From an uncultured Lachnospiraceae bacterium (lineage in GTDB: Bacteria > Bacillota > Clostridia > Lachnospirales > Lachnospiraceae): 56,691 nucleotides of DNA. The stretch is from positions 1 through 56,691 of the forward strand of contig CAJUTU010000025.1 of assembly GCA_910589385.1 (NCBI GenBank). Reading direction: 5' to 3'. Position numbers and translations under genes: made by a program. The notes beneath the pieces are model-generated. The model had not been told where the DNA came from. It did not search any database and saw nothing but the letters and a program-made list of their open reading frames with translations. Below, one piece after another: positions 17,844-25,944 of this stretch. Numbering within the stretch: position 1 is the stretch's first letter; each line of letters begins with the position of its first letter.

Positions 17844-18842
17844 ATGGCAGGAAAATCTGGAAGAACCATTGCTAACGTACCAGAGAAGTCCCTAAAAAAG
17901 ACATTACTCTGCTGGGAAGGCATGTTAGTCGTATTATTTATCTTGATCAATATTTTTTGTGCAAGTATCTCCCAAAGCTATCAGTTCCAGAATGTTTTGA
18001 GGGAAATGCCGAAGTACCTGACAGAAATGTTCCTGTTATTCCCAATGGCGTTTATACTGGTGCTTGGTGAAATTGATATTTCTGTAGGCGCTACAGTCTG
18101 CCTGGCAGCTACCATGACCTGTATGGCCTCCAACAATGGACTGCCTTTCGGCGCTGTCATTCTGGTATGCTTATTCGTTGGTACTGTCTGTGGCCTGGTG
18201 AACGGACTGATCCTCACCAACTTTCAGGAACTGCCCCCAATGATCGTAACATTGGGCACGCAGATCGTATTCCGCGGAATTGCAGAAATCGCATTGGGAA
18301 GCGGAGGTTCTATCTCCCTGACAAATGCAGACGGTTTCCGTATGATCGCTGGAAAAGTAGGGATTGTTCCTTATATCTTTTTTGTAGTGATCATCGCGGC
18401 AGTGATATTCAGCGTAGTCCTGGCAAAAACAACTTTCGGGAGAAGCGTATATGCAATTGGCTCCAACCGGCTGGCAGCATATTATTCCGGTATCCATGTA
18501 CAGACCATCCGGCTGGTCATCTACACGGTGATGGGCTTCATGGCAGGGCTTGCAGCGCTGTTCCTTACCTCTGTGCTTTACGGTGCAAACACGACTACAG
18601 GAAATGGTTTTGAAATGGATGCGATCGCAATGGCAGTATTCGGCGGAATCTCCACCTCCGGCGGAAAGGGAAGGCTGATCGGCGGTATTATTTCCGGTTT
18701 TACCATTATCTGCCTGCGCATCGGGCTTGGCCAGATCAACATGAACCCACAGCTGATCCTGATCATCCTGGGTATCCTTCTGATCCTGGCGGTACTACTT
18801 CCAAATATTTCATCACGGCTGAATATCAAGAAAAAAGCGTGA
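17844..18842 (+). CDS. Sugar ABC transporter permease 2
   Basis: A 332-residue membrane protein, paralogous to the preceding permease, with about 10 hydrophobic segments. VLGEIDISVGATVCLAATM, TTFGRSVYAIGSNRLAAYYSGI and AVFGGISTSGGKGRLIGG correspond to the same landmarks. It starts two bases after the stop of permease 1, so the two are coupled and probably form a heterodimer. Confidence 0.93.
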   Translation: MAGKSGRTIANVPEKSLKKTLLCWEGMLVVLFILINIFCASISQSYQFQNVLREMPKYLTEMFLLFPMAFILVLGEIDISVGATVCLAATMTCMASNNGLPFGAVILVCLFVGTVCGLVNGLILTNFQELPPMIVTLGTQIVFRGIAEIALGSGGSISLTNADGFRMIAGKVGIVPYIFFVVIIAAVIFSVVLAKTTFGRSVYAIGSNRLAAYYSGIHVQTIRLVIYTVMGFMAGLAALFLTSVLYGANTTTGNGFEMDAIAMAVFGGISTSGGKGRLIGGIISGFTIICLRIGLGQINMNPQLILIILGILLILAVLLPNISSRLNIKKKA

Positions 18843-18917
18843 TGATAGGGAAAATGTCCATTGATTTTTGAAGTATCCAATTTATAATTTTGACGATTTA
18901 TTTTTCGTATTATTTCA

Positions 18918-18945
18918 TTTACGATACCAAGTGTCCTGATATACT
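18918..18945 (+). promoter_or_regulatory. Possible internal promoter before the binding protein
   Basis: TTTACG, 16-base spacer, TATACT in the 163-base AT-rich gap before the binding-protein gene. It could raise the amount of binding protein above that of the membrane subunits. Weak -35. Confidence 0.3.
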
Positions 18946-19005
18946 GGCACATTGGCAGGAGTCCGGGCACTTTGTATAAAAAAAATTCCAAGGGAGGAAA
19001 CAAAC

Positions 19006-20118
19006 ATGAAGAAAAAATTATTAAGCGTTTTGTTGTGTACCGCTATGGTAGCTACTCTTGCAGTAGGATGCGGCGGCGGAAATGACGGCGGAAGCGACAG
19101 CAATGCCGACAGCGGAAGCAGCACAGCTTCCAGCGATTCAGGCGATGACGCTGACAGCGACGGCGGCGAAAGCAGCGGCGGCGGCACTTATGCAATCGTA
19201 ACAAAGTCTGCCGGAAATCCATTCAATGAGAAGACTGCAGAAGGTTTCCAGGAAGTCATTGAAGCAGCAGGCGGCACAGCAATCGTGAAGCATCCGGAAT
19301 CTGCTACAGCAGATGCCCAGGTTTCTGTTATCCAGTCTCTGATCTCCCAGGGCGTTGACTCCATCTGTATCGCGGCAAATGATGAGAACGCACTGCAGGC
19401 AGCATTGGAAGAAGCTATGGACGCAGGCATCAAGGTATGCTGCGAAGACTCTAAGACAAACCCTGACAGCCGTCAGGTATTCGTAAACCAGGCTGGAGTC
19501 CAGGAAATCGGACAGGCTCTGATGGATGCCGTACTTGATATCTCCGGCGGAGAAGGACAGTGGGCAGTTCTTTCCGCAACATCACAGGCAGCAAACCAGA
19601 ATGCATGGATCGACGCTATGAAAGAAGTTATGGAAAGCGACGACAAGTATTCAGGGCTGGAACTGGTAGAAGTAGCTTACGGTGATGACGAGCCTCAGAA
19701 ATCTACAGACCAGACACAGGCTCTGCTTGCAAAATACCCGGATCTGAAAGTAATCTGCGCTCCTACTACTGTTGGTATCAACGCAGCAGCAAAGGTTCTT
19801 CAGGATGAGAAATCTTCTGTAAAACTGACAGGACTTGGACTTCCATCTGAGATGGCAGAGTACATCGGTGATGACGACGATCACTCCTGCCCATATATGT
19901 ATCTGTGGAACCCGATCGACCTTGGACGTCTTGGAGCTTACACCTCTATGGCATTGGTTGACGGAACGATCACAGGCGCAGAAGGCGACAAGTTTACAGC
20001 TGGAGACATGGGCGACTATGAAGTGATCGCAGCTGATGACGGCGGTACAGAAATGATCCTCGGCGCTCCATTCAAATTTGATGCAAGCAATATCGACGAG
20101 TGGAAAGACGTATATTAA
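19006..20118 (+). CDS. Sugar-binding lipoprotein of the ABC importer (RhaS-like)
   Basis: A 370-residue lipoprotein: signal peptide with lipobox LAVGC, then a ~40-residue linker of G, S, D and N, then a periplasmic-binding-protein type 1 fold starting at YAIVTKSAGNPFNEKTAEGF. The segments ANQNAWIDAMKEVM, TDQTQALLAKYPDLKVICAP and KLTGLGLPSEM resemble rhamnose/AI-2-type binding proteins as I know them. The frame opens at 18952, but the ATG at 19006 has GGGAGGAAACAAAC before it and starts the signal peptide. Rhamnose as ligand is inference; it would suit the propanediol microcompartment operon. Confidence 0.9.
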   Translation: MKKKLLSVLLCTAMVATLAVGCGGGNDGGSDSNADSGSSTASSDSGDDADSDGGESSGGGTYAIVTKSAGNPFNEKTAEGFQEVIEAAGGTAIVKHPESATADAQVSVIQSLISQGVDSICIAANDENALQAALEEAMDAGIKVCCEDSKTNPDSRQVFVNQAGVQEIGQALMDAVLDISGGEGQWAVLSATSQAANQNAWIDAMKEVMESDDKYSGLELVEVAYGDDEPQKSTDQTQALLAKYPDLKVICAPTTVGINAAAKVLQDEKSSVKLTGLGLPSEMAEYIGDDDDHSCPYMYLWNPIDLGRLGAYTSMALVDGTITGAEGDKFTAGDMGDYEVIAADDGGTEMILGAPFKFDASNIDEWKDVY

Positions 20119-20148
20119 AATGAATCGGACAGCTAAATGTATTTGGCT

Positions 20149-20196
20149 GGCAGGAAGAAAGAACGCAGGCATAATGTCTGCGTTCTTCTTTCTGCC
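20149..20196 (+). terminator. Terminator of the sugar ABC operon
   Basis: GGCAGGAAGAAAGAACGCAG pairs with CTGCGTTCTTCTTTCTGCC around a short loop, a stem of about 19 base pairs with one bulge, 30 bases beyond the binding-protein stop. The 3' arm is U-rich. Confidence 0.75.
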
Positions 20197-20360
20197 TGAT
20201 AGGCTTTCCGAGATTCTTTCACAGTTTACAGGTATTTTTAGTACATATTTTCCTGATCCTCCGTATACGCTGTGCCAGATTTTAATCCACCTCTTCCGGC
20301 ATCTCCCATACATATTCTACGGCCATGGGCATACTCCTTTTTCCGCAATTCATCAAGACC

Positions 20361-20389
20361 TTGCTCCGTCGACAGAAGAGTGTTAAAAT
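20361..20389 (+). promoter_or_regulatory. Possible promoter of the AAA-ATPase-like pseudogene
   Basis: TTGCTC, 17-base spacer, TAAAAT, about 50 bases upstream of the ATG at 20440. Confidence 0.35.
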
Positions 20390-20439
20390 AGAAACATAGA
20401 AATGGTTCGAAGTGGAATAGAAAGGAGCGTGCTGATAAA

Positions 20440-21622
20440 ATGGGGGTTTATCTGAATGCAAAAAAAGCATCTATCCTATTTCAAGAGGATTTTTCGTTGA
20501 CATACTTTGTGGATAAGACGGATATCTTAGATGAACTTGTACCAATTCTTGAGTTGAAACCAAACGGATCCATTAAGCCTGCTCCCTCCATGGGAAGGAG
20601 TCCCAAATATCTCTGTATCACTAGGCCGCGCCGCTTTGGGAAGACAGTCATGGCCAATATGATCGCTTCCTTTTTTGGAAAGGGCGCAGACAGCAGCGGA
20701 GTGTTCGGCTACTTAAAAGCATCCGGTTATGAATGGTATCAAAGGCATCTGAACCAGCATAATGTGATTCATATTGTGTTTAGCGAGATGCCAAATAACT
20801 GTCAGTCATATGAGCAATATATTTCAAGAATAGAAAAAAGACTGACCATTGATCTGATGAAAGCTTATCCTGACGCGGAAATTGAAAAAGAGGACGATGT
20901 ATGGGATGCGTTGGCAAAGACAATTGAATACGGCAGCGGCGACAAATTTATTTTTGTGCTGGATGAGTGGGACGCCTGTACCGGCAAACACACAGGAGTA
21001 TGCCTCAACCTCCATGAGACTTGATACAAAAGATGAAATTTATTCAGCCATGGTTGTATATGGCTTCTTGAGCTACAATAATGGCTATGTTTCTATCCCG
21101 AACAAAGAACTCATGGACCGATTTTCCGATATGGTACGGCAGAAACCGGACTTTGGATACATGAACCGCCTGGCGGCAGAATCCGGTAAAATGCTTGCAG
21201 CGACAAAAGCCGCGGACACCGAAACGATGGTTGAAATCCTGGAACGTGTGCATAATACAGAAAGTCCGCTGATCAGATACAGCAATGAAGCCGAGCTTTC
21301 AAAGGTGATCACTTTTGTTTATCTCCAGGCACGGGAATATTATGACATTCGGCTGGAAGACCGCTCAGGGACAGGTTATGTGGACTATATTTTCTATCCT
21401 TACAAAAAAGAGGATGACGGAATCATCATTGAGCTAAAAGTAGACGGTACTGCAAACAGTGCGCTCCAACAGATAAAGGACCGGCGGTATGTACAGAATT
21501 TTGACGGCAGATTAGGAGAAGAGCCAAAATGTACAGGCAGGATCCTTGCTGTAGGCATCGAATACAACATGAAAGATGAAAGTAAACGGCATGAGTGTAA
21601 GGTAGAAGTGCTGCGTGAATGA
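20440..21622 (+). pseudogene. AAA-ATPase-like / PD-(D/E)XK family pseudogene (internal deletion and frame change)
   Basis: The first frame (20440-21024) encodes the N-terminal part: MGVYLNA, FVDKTDIL, CITRPRRFGKTVMANMI and FVLDEWDAC (Walker B). Right after this the family's middle region of about 160 residues is absent, and the C-terminal part continues in another frame (about 21010-21622): DTKDEIYSAMVVYGFLSYN, GYVDYIFYPYK, IIIELKVDG and VLRE at the end. Against the intact 525-residue relative at 1596-3173, both ends are present but the join is out of frame. It has a good ribosome site (AAAGGAGCGTGCTGATAAA), so a short N-terminal product could still be made. One lineage-specific deletion explains the data. 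Confidence 0.8.
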
Positions 21623-21639
21623 TATTGGCGGACGGGCAG

Positions 21640-21663
21640 ACGGGGCGGAATAAACCGCCCCGT
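21640..21663. terminator. Bidirectional hairpin between convergent genes
   Basis: ACGGGGCGG and CCGCCCCGT form a perfect 9-base-pair GC-rich stem. It lies between the pseudogene end and the end of the MalG-type permease gene; a U-run occurs about 20 bases later on the plus strand. Confidence 0.55.
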
Positions 21664-21697
21664 TCCGATATGATATACGTTGTTTTTTTCTCAGATA

Positions 21698-22546
21698 TCA
21701 GCCCTTTACACCTCCGGATGCAAGACCGCTGACCAGATTCTTTTCAATGCACATAAACAAAATGACTACCGGCACAATCGCAAACAGCGACGCGGCAAAC
21801 AGATACTGCCACTCGATCATATTGTATCCGTTGAATACATTGATACCTACGGTCAGAGGTTCGCGCTCACTGGTAGAGATCAAGCACAAAGCAACCGTAT
21901 ATTCGTTCCATGCATTTATAAAGATAAAGATCAGTGTCGTTACAATACCGGGAGCGGCTACAGGCAGCAGGACTTTCGTCATGCCCTGGATACGGTTACA
22001 GCCGTCAATAGTCGCGGCCTGTTCCATCTCCGGTGAGATCCCCATAAAGGTCCCTCGCAGCAGCCATATCGTAAATGCCTGGTTGAACGCCGCATTGATG
22101 AAGATCAGGCCAATGATACTGTCTGTCAGGGTTAAGATTGACATTACCTTGTAAATACCGATCAGCAGTACGACCGGAGCGAACATCTGGGAAACAATAA
22201 CGAACCCCAAAAAGGCAGTCTGGCCTTTGAACTTCATCCGGGCCAGGGCATATGCGGCAGGAATACCGCAGAGCATGGCAATGACCGTAGAGCCTCCGGC
22301 GATTAGGAGCGAGTTCAGCATATAATTTGCCATCGGCGCCCGGCTCCAGATATCAATAAAGTTGGACCACAATGCATGGATCGGCAGTATCGTCCCATTC
22401 ATGGAAAAAATCTCTGCCCTACTTTTTAAGGCAGTACATACCATGGCAAAATATGGATACAGCGTAACAACGCAGACAATGATCACTACCAGATAAAGCA
22501 ATGTACGCAGAACTGCATTTTTTAATGTAAGCGGTTTTTTTGCCAT
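21698..22546 (-). CDS. Carbohydrate ABC transporter permease, MalG type
   Basis: A 282-residue membrane protein with six transmembrane segments. The ATPase-contact motif appears as EQAATIDGCNRIQGMTKVLLPVAAPG (EAAxxDGA type). It starts one base after the stop of the MalF-type gene, with AAAGGAG nine bases before ATGGCAAAA; longer in-frame starts overlap the upstream gene and lack a proper ribosome site. It forms the import channel with the next protein. No ATPase gene is nearby, so a shared MsmK-like ATPase encoded elsewhere is likely. Confidence 0.93.
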   Translation of the reverse strand: MAKKPLTLKNAVLRTLLYLVVIIVCVVTLYPYFAMVCTALKSRAEIFSMNGTILPIHALWSNFIDIWSRAPMANYMLNSLLIAGGSTVIAMLCGIPAAYALARMKFKGQTAFLGFVIVSQMFAPVVLLIGIYKVMSILTLTDSIIGLIFINAAFNQAFTIWLLRGTFMGISPEMEQAATIDGCNRIQGMTKVLLPVAAPGIVTTLIFIFINAWNEYTVALCLISTSEREPLTVGINVFNGYNMIEWQYLFAASLFAIVPVVILFMCIEKNLVSGLASGGVKG

Positions 22547-22547
22547 A

Positions 22548-23429
22548 TCAGTCATCTCCTTTCCGCAGGGTATAGACCATGTATACACTGGAGCATACCA
22601 GCAGGATCAGGAAGCCGATCACAGAAACTGCTGCAGCCTGCCCCTGTTTTCCATTATAGAATGCCAGCTTATAAAGGTATGTGACCAGGGTATCCGTATG
22701 GTTGGCCGGATCGCCCTTGGTGATCGTCCAGATGATCGGGAATGAGTTGAATACATAGATGATATTCAACACTGTACTTACCGTCAGAGAAGATTTTACC
22801 AGCGGCAGCGTAATCTGGAAAAGCTTCTGCCAATAGTTCGCCCCGTCCACGGTAGCCGCTTCATAATATGTCGAATCAATGCTCTGCAGGCCGGAAAGGA
22901 CGCAGAACGTAACAAACGGGATCGTAACGAATATACCGCAGGCAATCTCCCACATGAAGTAGGCTTCCGGCGTAGGTGTCCAGTTTACGGACTGTTCAAT
23001 GATCCCGAGACGGAGCAGCAGCGTATTCAGCGTACCGTAATCTGTATCAATAATGAATTTCCACGCACTTGCCTGAATGACCAGTGTCGTAGCCCATGGA
23101 AATACCATAATGGCCCGGGCGATCTTACGGCCGCGGAACTCATTGTTCAAGATCAGCGCAAGTATAAAACCTAATATGGTAGACAGGCACACTACAGACA
23201 CAGTCCAGACGATCGTATTCTTCAAGACCAGTTTGAAAGCGGAACTGTTCAGCACCTTGGTAAAATTCGCTAAACCAGAAAATCCCTTGATAATGCCGGC
23301 CTTGCTGACATCACTGAGCGACATCCTGAATACAAATATGATCGGGATCAAGATAAATACCGCCATCAGGATGATGCTGGGCAGGATCCAGATATAAGGT
23401 TCTACCTTACGAAAGAATTTATTTTTCAT
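22548..23429 (-). CDS. Carbohydrate ABC transporter permease, MalF/UgpA type
   Basis: A 293-residue protein with six hydrophobic segments. YYEAATVDGANYWQKLFQITLP is the EAA loop. The start at 23429 follows GGGAGGTGTCCCCC; an upstream in-frame start at 23456 has no ribosome site. It lies about 150 bases after the solute-binding protein gene, with an intra-operon terminator hairpin between, and is directly followed by the MalG-type permease. Confidence 0.93.
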   Translation of the reverse strand: MKNKFFRKVEPYIWILPSIILMAVFILIPIIFVFRMSLSDVSKAGIIKGFSGLANFTKVLNSSAFKLVLKNTIVWTVSVVCLSTILGFILALILNNEFRGRKIARAIMVFPWATTLVIQASAWKFIIDTDYGTLNTLLLRLGIIEQSVNWTPTPEAYFMWEIACGIFVTIPFVTFCVLSGLQSIDSTYYEAATVDGANYWQKLFQITLPLVKSSLTVSTVLNIIYVFNSFPIIWTITKGDPANHTDTLVTYLYKLAFYNGKQGQAAAVSVIGFLILLVCSSVYMVYTLRKGDD

Positions 23430-23468
23430 GGGGGACACCTCCCTATATTTTCTCAAGCCTGTTATGAT

Positions 23469-23504
23469 AAAAAAGTGAGCCCGGCCACTACAGCCCGGCC
23501 CACT
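23469..23504 (-). terminator. Intra-operon terminator-like hairpin after the solute-binding gene
   Basis: Minus strand AGTGGGCC pairs with GGCTCACT (one G-U) and is followed by TTTTTT. It lies between the binding-protein gene and the permeases and would let the binding protein be made in excess. Confidence 0.6.
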
Positions 23505-23580
23505 ATATATGCTGTTTCATCCGGAAACGCCTTACGGCAAATTTCCGAAAATCGTTCTGAAACGCTGGAACTGTAAACTC

Positions 23581-24894
23581 TTATTCCGCAATTTCAGCCT
23601 GAAGTTCATCTAAAAGCTCTTGAACATCACCACCAAGCAATGCCTGCTGTTCAACATTGATAACGCCCTGTTTTACATCATCCCATTCCGTCTTAGCGGT
23701 TGGATAGAATTTACAGCTTCCTACAATGTCAACCCAGCTTGCCATACTTTCATCCGCCTCTGCCAGAATCTCTCCGCCTGTAGATGTAGCCGGAAGGAAT
23801 CCTTCCATCAGAACCCAGTCAGAGTAACGCTCATCTTCATAGAAGTAATCAAAGAACGTCTTGATCGCATCCAGTTCAGCGTCAGAATAGCCGTTGTCAA
23901 AGCACATAAAACGATCCATAACGCCTGCGGAAACAGAGTCATTTCCACCGTTTGTCGGGATAGGTGCCACTTCATAGTTGATAGAATAACCGCCGTCTGC
24001 GATATAGGTAGGAATACTGTTCGGTCCGATCATCATAGCAACCTGTCCTGCCCCGAACATATCCTGAAGGTCATAACGGGTATCATTAGAAGGATCGCTG
24101 TTGGTATATCCGTCGTTCACCAGACTGACCGCATACTTGATCGCCTCTACGTTCTCCGCGCTGTTCAGAGCCCAGTTGCCGTCATCATCCACAAAACCGC
24201 CGCCATTATTCCAGGTGTAGTAAGCAAATGCTGCCTGGCCTTCGTCAGTCGTCATGTCAATGCCCCATGGATAGATCTTGGAATCATATTCCTTGATCGC
24301 TTTACATGCTTCCGTCAGTTCATCCCATGTAGTAGGAACTTCTACGTTAGCCGCTTCTAAGATGTCTGCATTGTAATACAGTGCACGTGCGGAAGCCAGG
24401 TCAGGAATCGCCCAGATCGTGCCGTCCACATCAGACTGCTCCAGAAATGCAGGATACATCTTATCATAAGTCTCTTTTGAAACAAAATCTTCAGCAGGAA
24501 GCAGAAGATCGTCTGCCTGATAATTCGCGAATACGTCGATATTCAAGATATCCGGCGCGTCGTTATTGGAAATCCGGGTATTTACTACTGTGTAAATATC
24601 ATTCCAGGACTCCACTTCCACTGTCAGATCAATGTTCGGATATTCTGTCGTAAAATCCTTCACGAAATCTGCCCACCATTTTGTCGTATTCTGCCCATAC
24701 TGTGCTGCAATGACATTGATGGCAGCCTGTTCGTCCGATCCTCCCTCATCCGTGGTATCAGTACTGTCCTCAGCCGCGCTGCTGCCGCTGTCATCATTGG
24801 TGCTGCCGCTGTCACCACTGCCATTTCCACCGCCGCAAGCCGCCAATCCACACGTCAGAGTAAGAGCCAGGAATAGTGCTACAAACTTTTTCAT
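23581..24894 (-). CDS. Extracellular solute-binding lipoprotein, family 1
   Basis: A 437-residue lipoprotein: signal peptide, lipobox LAAC at about residue 20, a G/S/D/E linker to about residue 57, then a binding-protein type 2 fold. DAPDILNIDVFANYQA, LYYNADILEAANVEVPTTWDEL and AAFAYYTWNNGGGFVDDDG are typical of MalE/UgpB-like sugar-binding proteins. The ATG follows AAGGAGGATTTAAGTT. It is the first gene of a three-gene importer with a strong promoter. The sugar ligand is not evident. Confidence 0.94.
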   Translation of the reverse strand: MKKFVALFLALTLTCGLAACGGGNGSGDSGSTNDDSGSSAAEDSTDTTDEGGSDEQAAINVIAAQYGQNTTKWWADFVKDFTTEYPNIDLTVEVESWNDIYTVVNTRISNNDAPDILNIDVFANYQADDLLLPAEDFVSKETYDKMYPAFLEQSDVDGTIWAIPDLASARALYYNADILEAANVEVPTTWDELTEACKAIKEYDSKIYPWGIDMTTDEGQAAFAYYTWNNGGGFVDDDGNWALNSAENVEAIKYAVSLVNDGYTNSDPSNDTRYDLQDMFGAGQVAMMIGPNSIPTYIADGGYSINYEVAPIPTNGGNDSVSAGVMDRFMCFDNGYSDAELDAIKTFFDYFYEDERYSDWVLMEGFLPATSTGGEILAEADESMASWVDIVGSCKFYPTAKTEWDDVKQGVINVEQQALLGGDVQELLDELQAEIAE

Positions 24895-24951
24895 AACTTA
24901 AATCCTCCTTTTTGATTAGTCGTCTCTGATTGCCAGAGTAAGTTAATAAAG

Positions 24952-24980
24952 AGTATATCATGCGAAACACATTTAGTCAA
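24952..24980 (-). promoter_or_regulatory. Promoter of the MalEFG-type operon
   Basis: Minus strand: TTGACT (24975-24980), 17-base spacer, TATACT (24952-24957), about 60 bases upstream of the lipoprotein start. A strong vegetative match. Confidence 0.75.
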
Positions 24981-25062
24981 TATACACAAAAAAAAAAGTT
25001 TTTTTCGCTTTTTTTGTGCAAAATAACAATTTCCACCAATGCTAAAATCAATACGCGCTAAA

Positions 25063-25194
25063 TCATATATCCTTCCTCTCCGGCTCTGCCATTACCACAG
25101 CCTCGGGGTAGTTTTCCAGCGATACCTGCCTGCTTCCCCTGCGCAGTATGTTGTAGTATTCATTCACGGATGGATATGATCTTTTCAGATTTAC
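25063..25194 (-). pseudogene. Orphan C-terminal coding remnant, unidentified
   Basis: On the minus strand an open frame of about 43 codons runs from an in-frame TAA to a TGA, without a start codon or ribosome site. It reads like genuine protein (NEYYNILRRGSRQVSL, then ENYPEAVVMAEPERKDI at the end), and its base composition is clearly richer in GC than the flanks. It is probably the tail of a gene whose front was lost when the neighbouring AT-rich pair arrived. I do not recognise the family. Confidence 0.35.
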
Positions 25195-25307
25195 TCTTTA
25201 CAAATTAATAATAATATGTTAACCTCTTTATAGAACATATATTCGAACAAATATATTACTCTATTATTGGCACCCAATACTATACACAAGAATTATGGTA
25301 TGATAAA

Positions 25308-25943
25308 ATGAAAGAAATGATAAGGGACACTGACATTTTTAAAAATCTGGATAGTTTAATTGAACAAATATTAGAATTATACAAACACGTTTCATACAAA
25401 TGGCAGAAAACCGAAAAACGTAATTTAATTAATTTAAAGAAATCACACGTTGCAAACTTAAAAAATGATGATACTCTACTGAACTTAGTCTGGAAATATC
25501 GGGACTTCATTACATTAGCCGAAGAGATTGTCCGTTTTATTTTTTCCCTCAGTGAATCAAGCCAGATAGTAAATACACGTATAAAAACCAAAAATTCCAT
25601 TGAATATAAAATAGAACATTATTTTTTATGCCATGAGAATGGCCGTATTCCCATAAATAAATGCCTAAATGATTTATTCGGGATACGAGTTATTTTTTCA
25701 AGTGACGTCTCACACTCAGATATTCTAAAGTATATAATAGAACAGCATCCTGATTTAAAATGCATTGATTCGTCAAAAGCTGATTATATTGCTACACATG
25801 TTTATTTTAAGTGTGATAATTTTTCTTTTCCCTGGGAGCTGCAAATATGGAAAACTGAAGACCGGGAAAAAAATTTAAACTCGCACAAAAAATATAAACA
25901 AGAATATACACGTTGGGAAGAAGAAAGTAAAGGGGGTTTTTGA
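25308..25943 (+). CDS. RelA/SpoT-domain small nucleotide synthetase, probable toxSAS toxin
   Basis: A 211-residue protein. Residues 1-85 are helical and unassigned. Residues 88-200 carry the RelA/SpoT synthetase motifs: R91-K93-S97-K101 (RIKTKNSIEYK, ATP binding), DLFGIR with D122 (metal), YIATH with Y160 and H164 (acceptor-base stacking) and ELQI with E177, then the SHKKYKQ segment common in toxic small synthetases. There is no HD hydrolase or TGS/ACT domain. Toxic small alarmone synthetases either make (pp)pApp or pyrophosphorylate tRNA; which applies is not visible. The gene is much richer in AT than its surroundings, suggesting transfer. The ATG lacks a good ribosome site; a second ATG is three codons on. 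The next gene starts two bases after its stop. Confidence 0.85.
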   Translation: MKEMIRDTDIFKNLDSLIEQILELYKHVSYKWQKTEKRNLINLKKSHVANLKNDDTLLNLVWKYRDFITLAEEIVRFIFSLSESSQIVNTRIKTKNSIEYKIEHYFLCHENGRIPINKCLNDLFGIRVIFSSDVSHSDILKYIIEQHPDLKCIDSSKADYIATHVYFKCDNFSFPWELQIWKTEDREKNLNSHKKYKQEYTRWEEESKGGF

Positions 25944-25944
25944 T

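Larger units (their letters stand above)
20119..20439. other. Non-coding stretch between ABC operon and pseudogene
   Basis: This 321-base stretch holds the ABC operon terminator (20149-20196) and a possible promoter (20361-20389). The rest has short open frames on the minus strand but no ribosome site or recognisable protein; I see no gene. Confidence 0.6.
24895..25307. other. Non-coding stretch with promoter and an orphan coding remnant
   Basis: This 413-base gap contains the binding-protein promoter, an A/T homopolymer stretch (24985-25017), a minus-strand coding remnant (25063-25194) and then a very AT-rich segment leading into the RelA/SpoT-like gene. No complete gene is seen. Confidence 0.6.

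Noticed and set aside
19080..19190. Low-complexity GGC/AGC-rich run considered as a DNA repeat
   Set aside because: It encodes the Gly/Ser/Asp linker after the lipobox of a binding lipoprotein, a normal feature of such proteins.
19651..20313. A 220-codon minus-strand frame across the ABC binding-protein gene
   Set aside because: It is antisense to a clear lipoprotein gene, runs through its terminator and shows no recognisable domain.
24985..25020. A-run followed by T-run considered as a terminator
   Set aside because: It lies upstream of the promoter of the minus-strand operon, with no gene ending into it on either strand; homopolymer composition explains the pairing.
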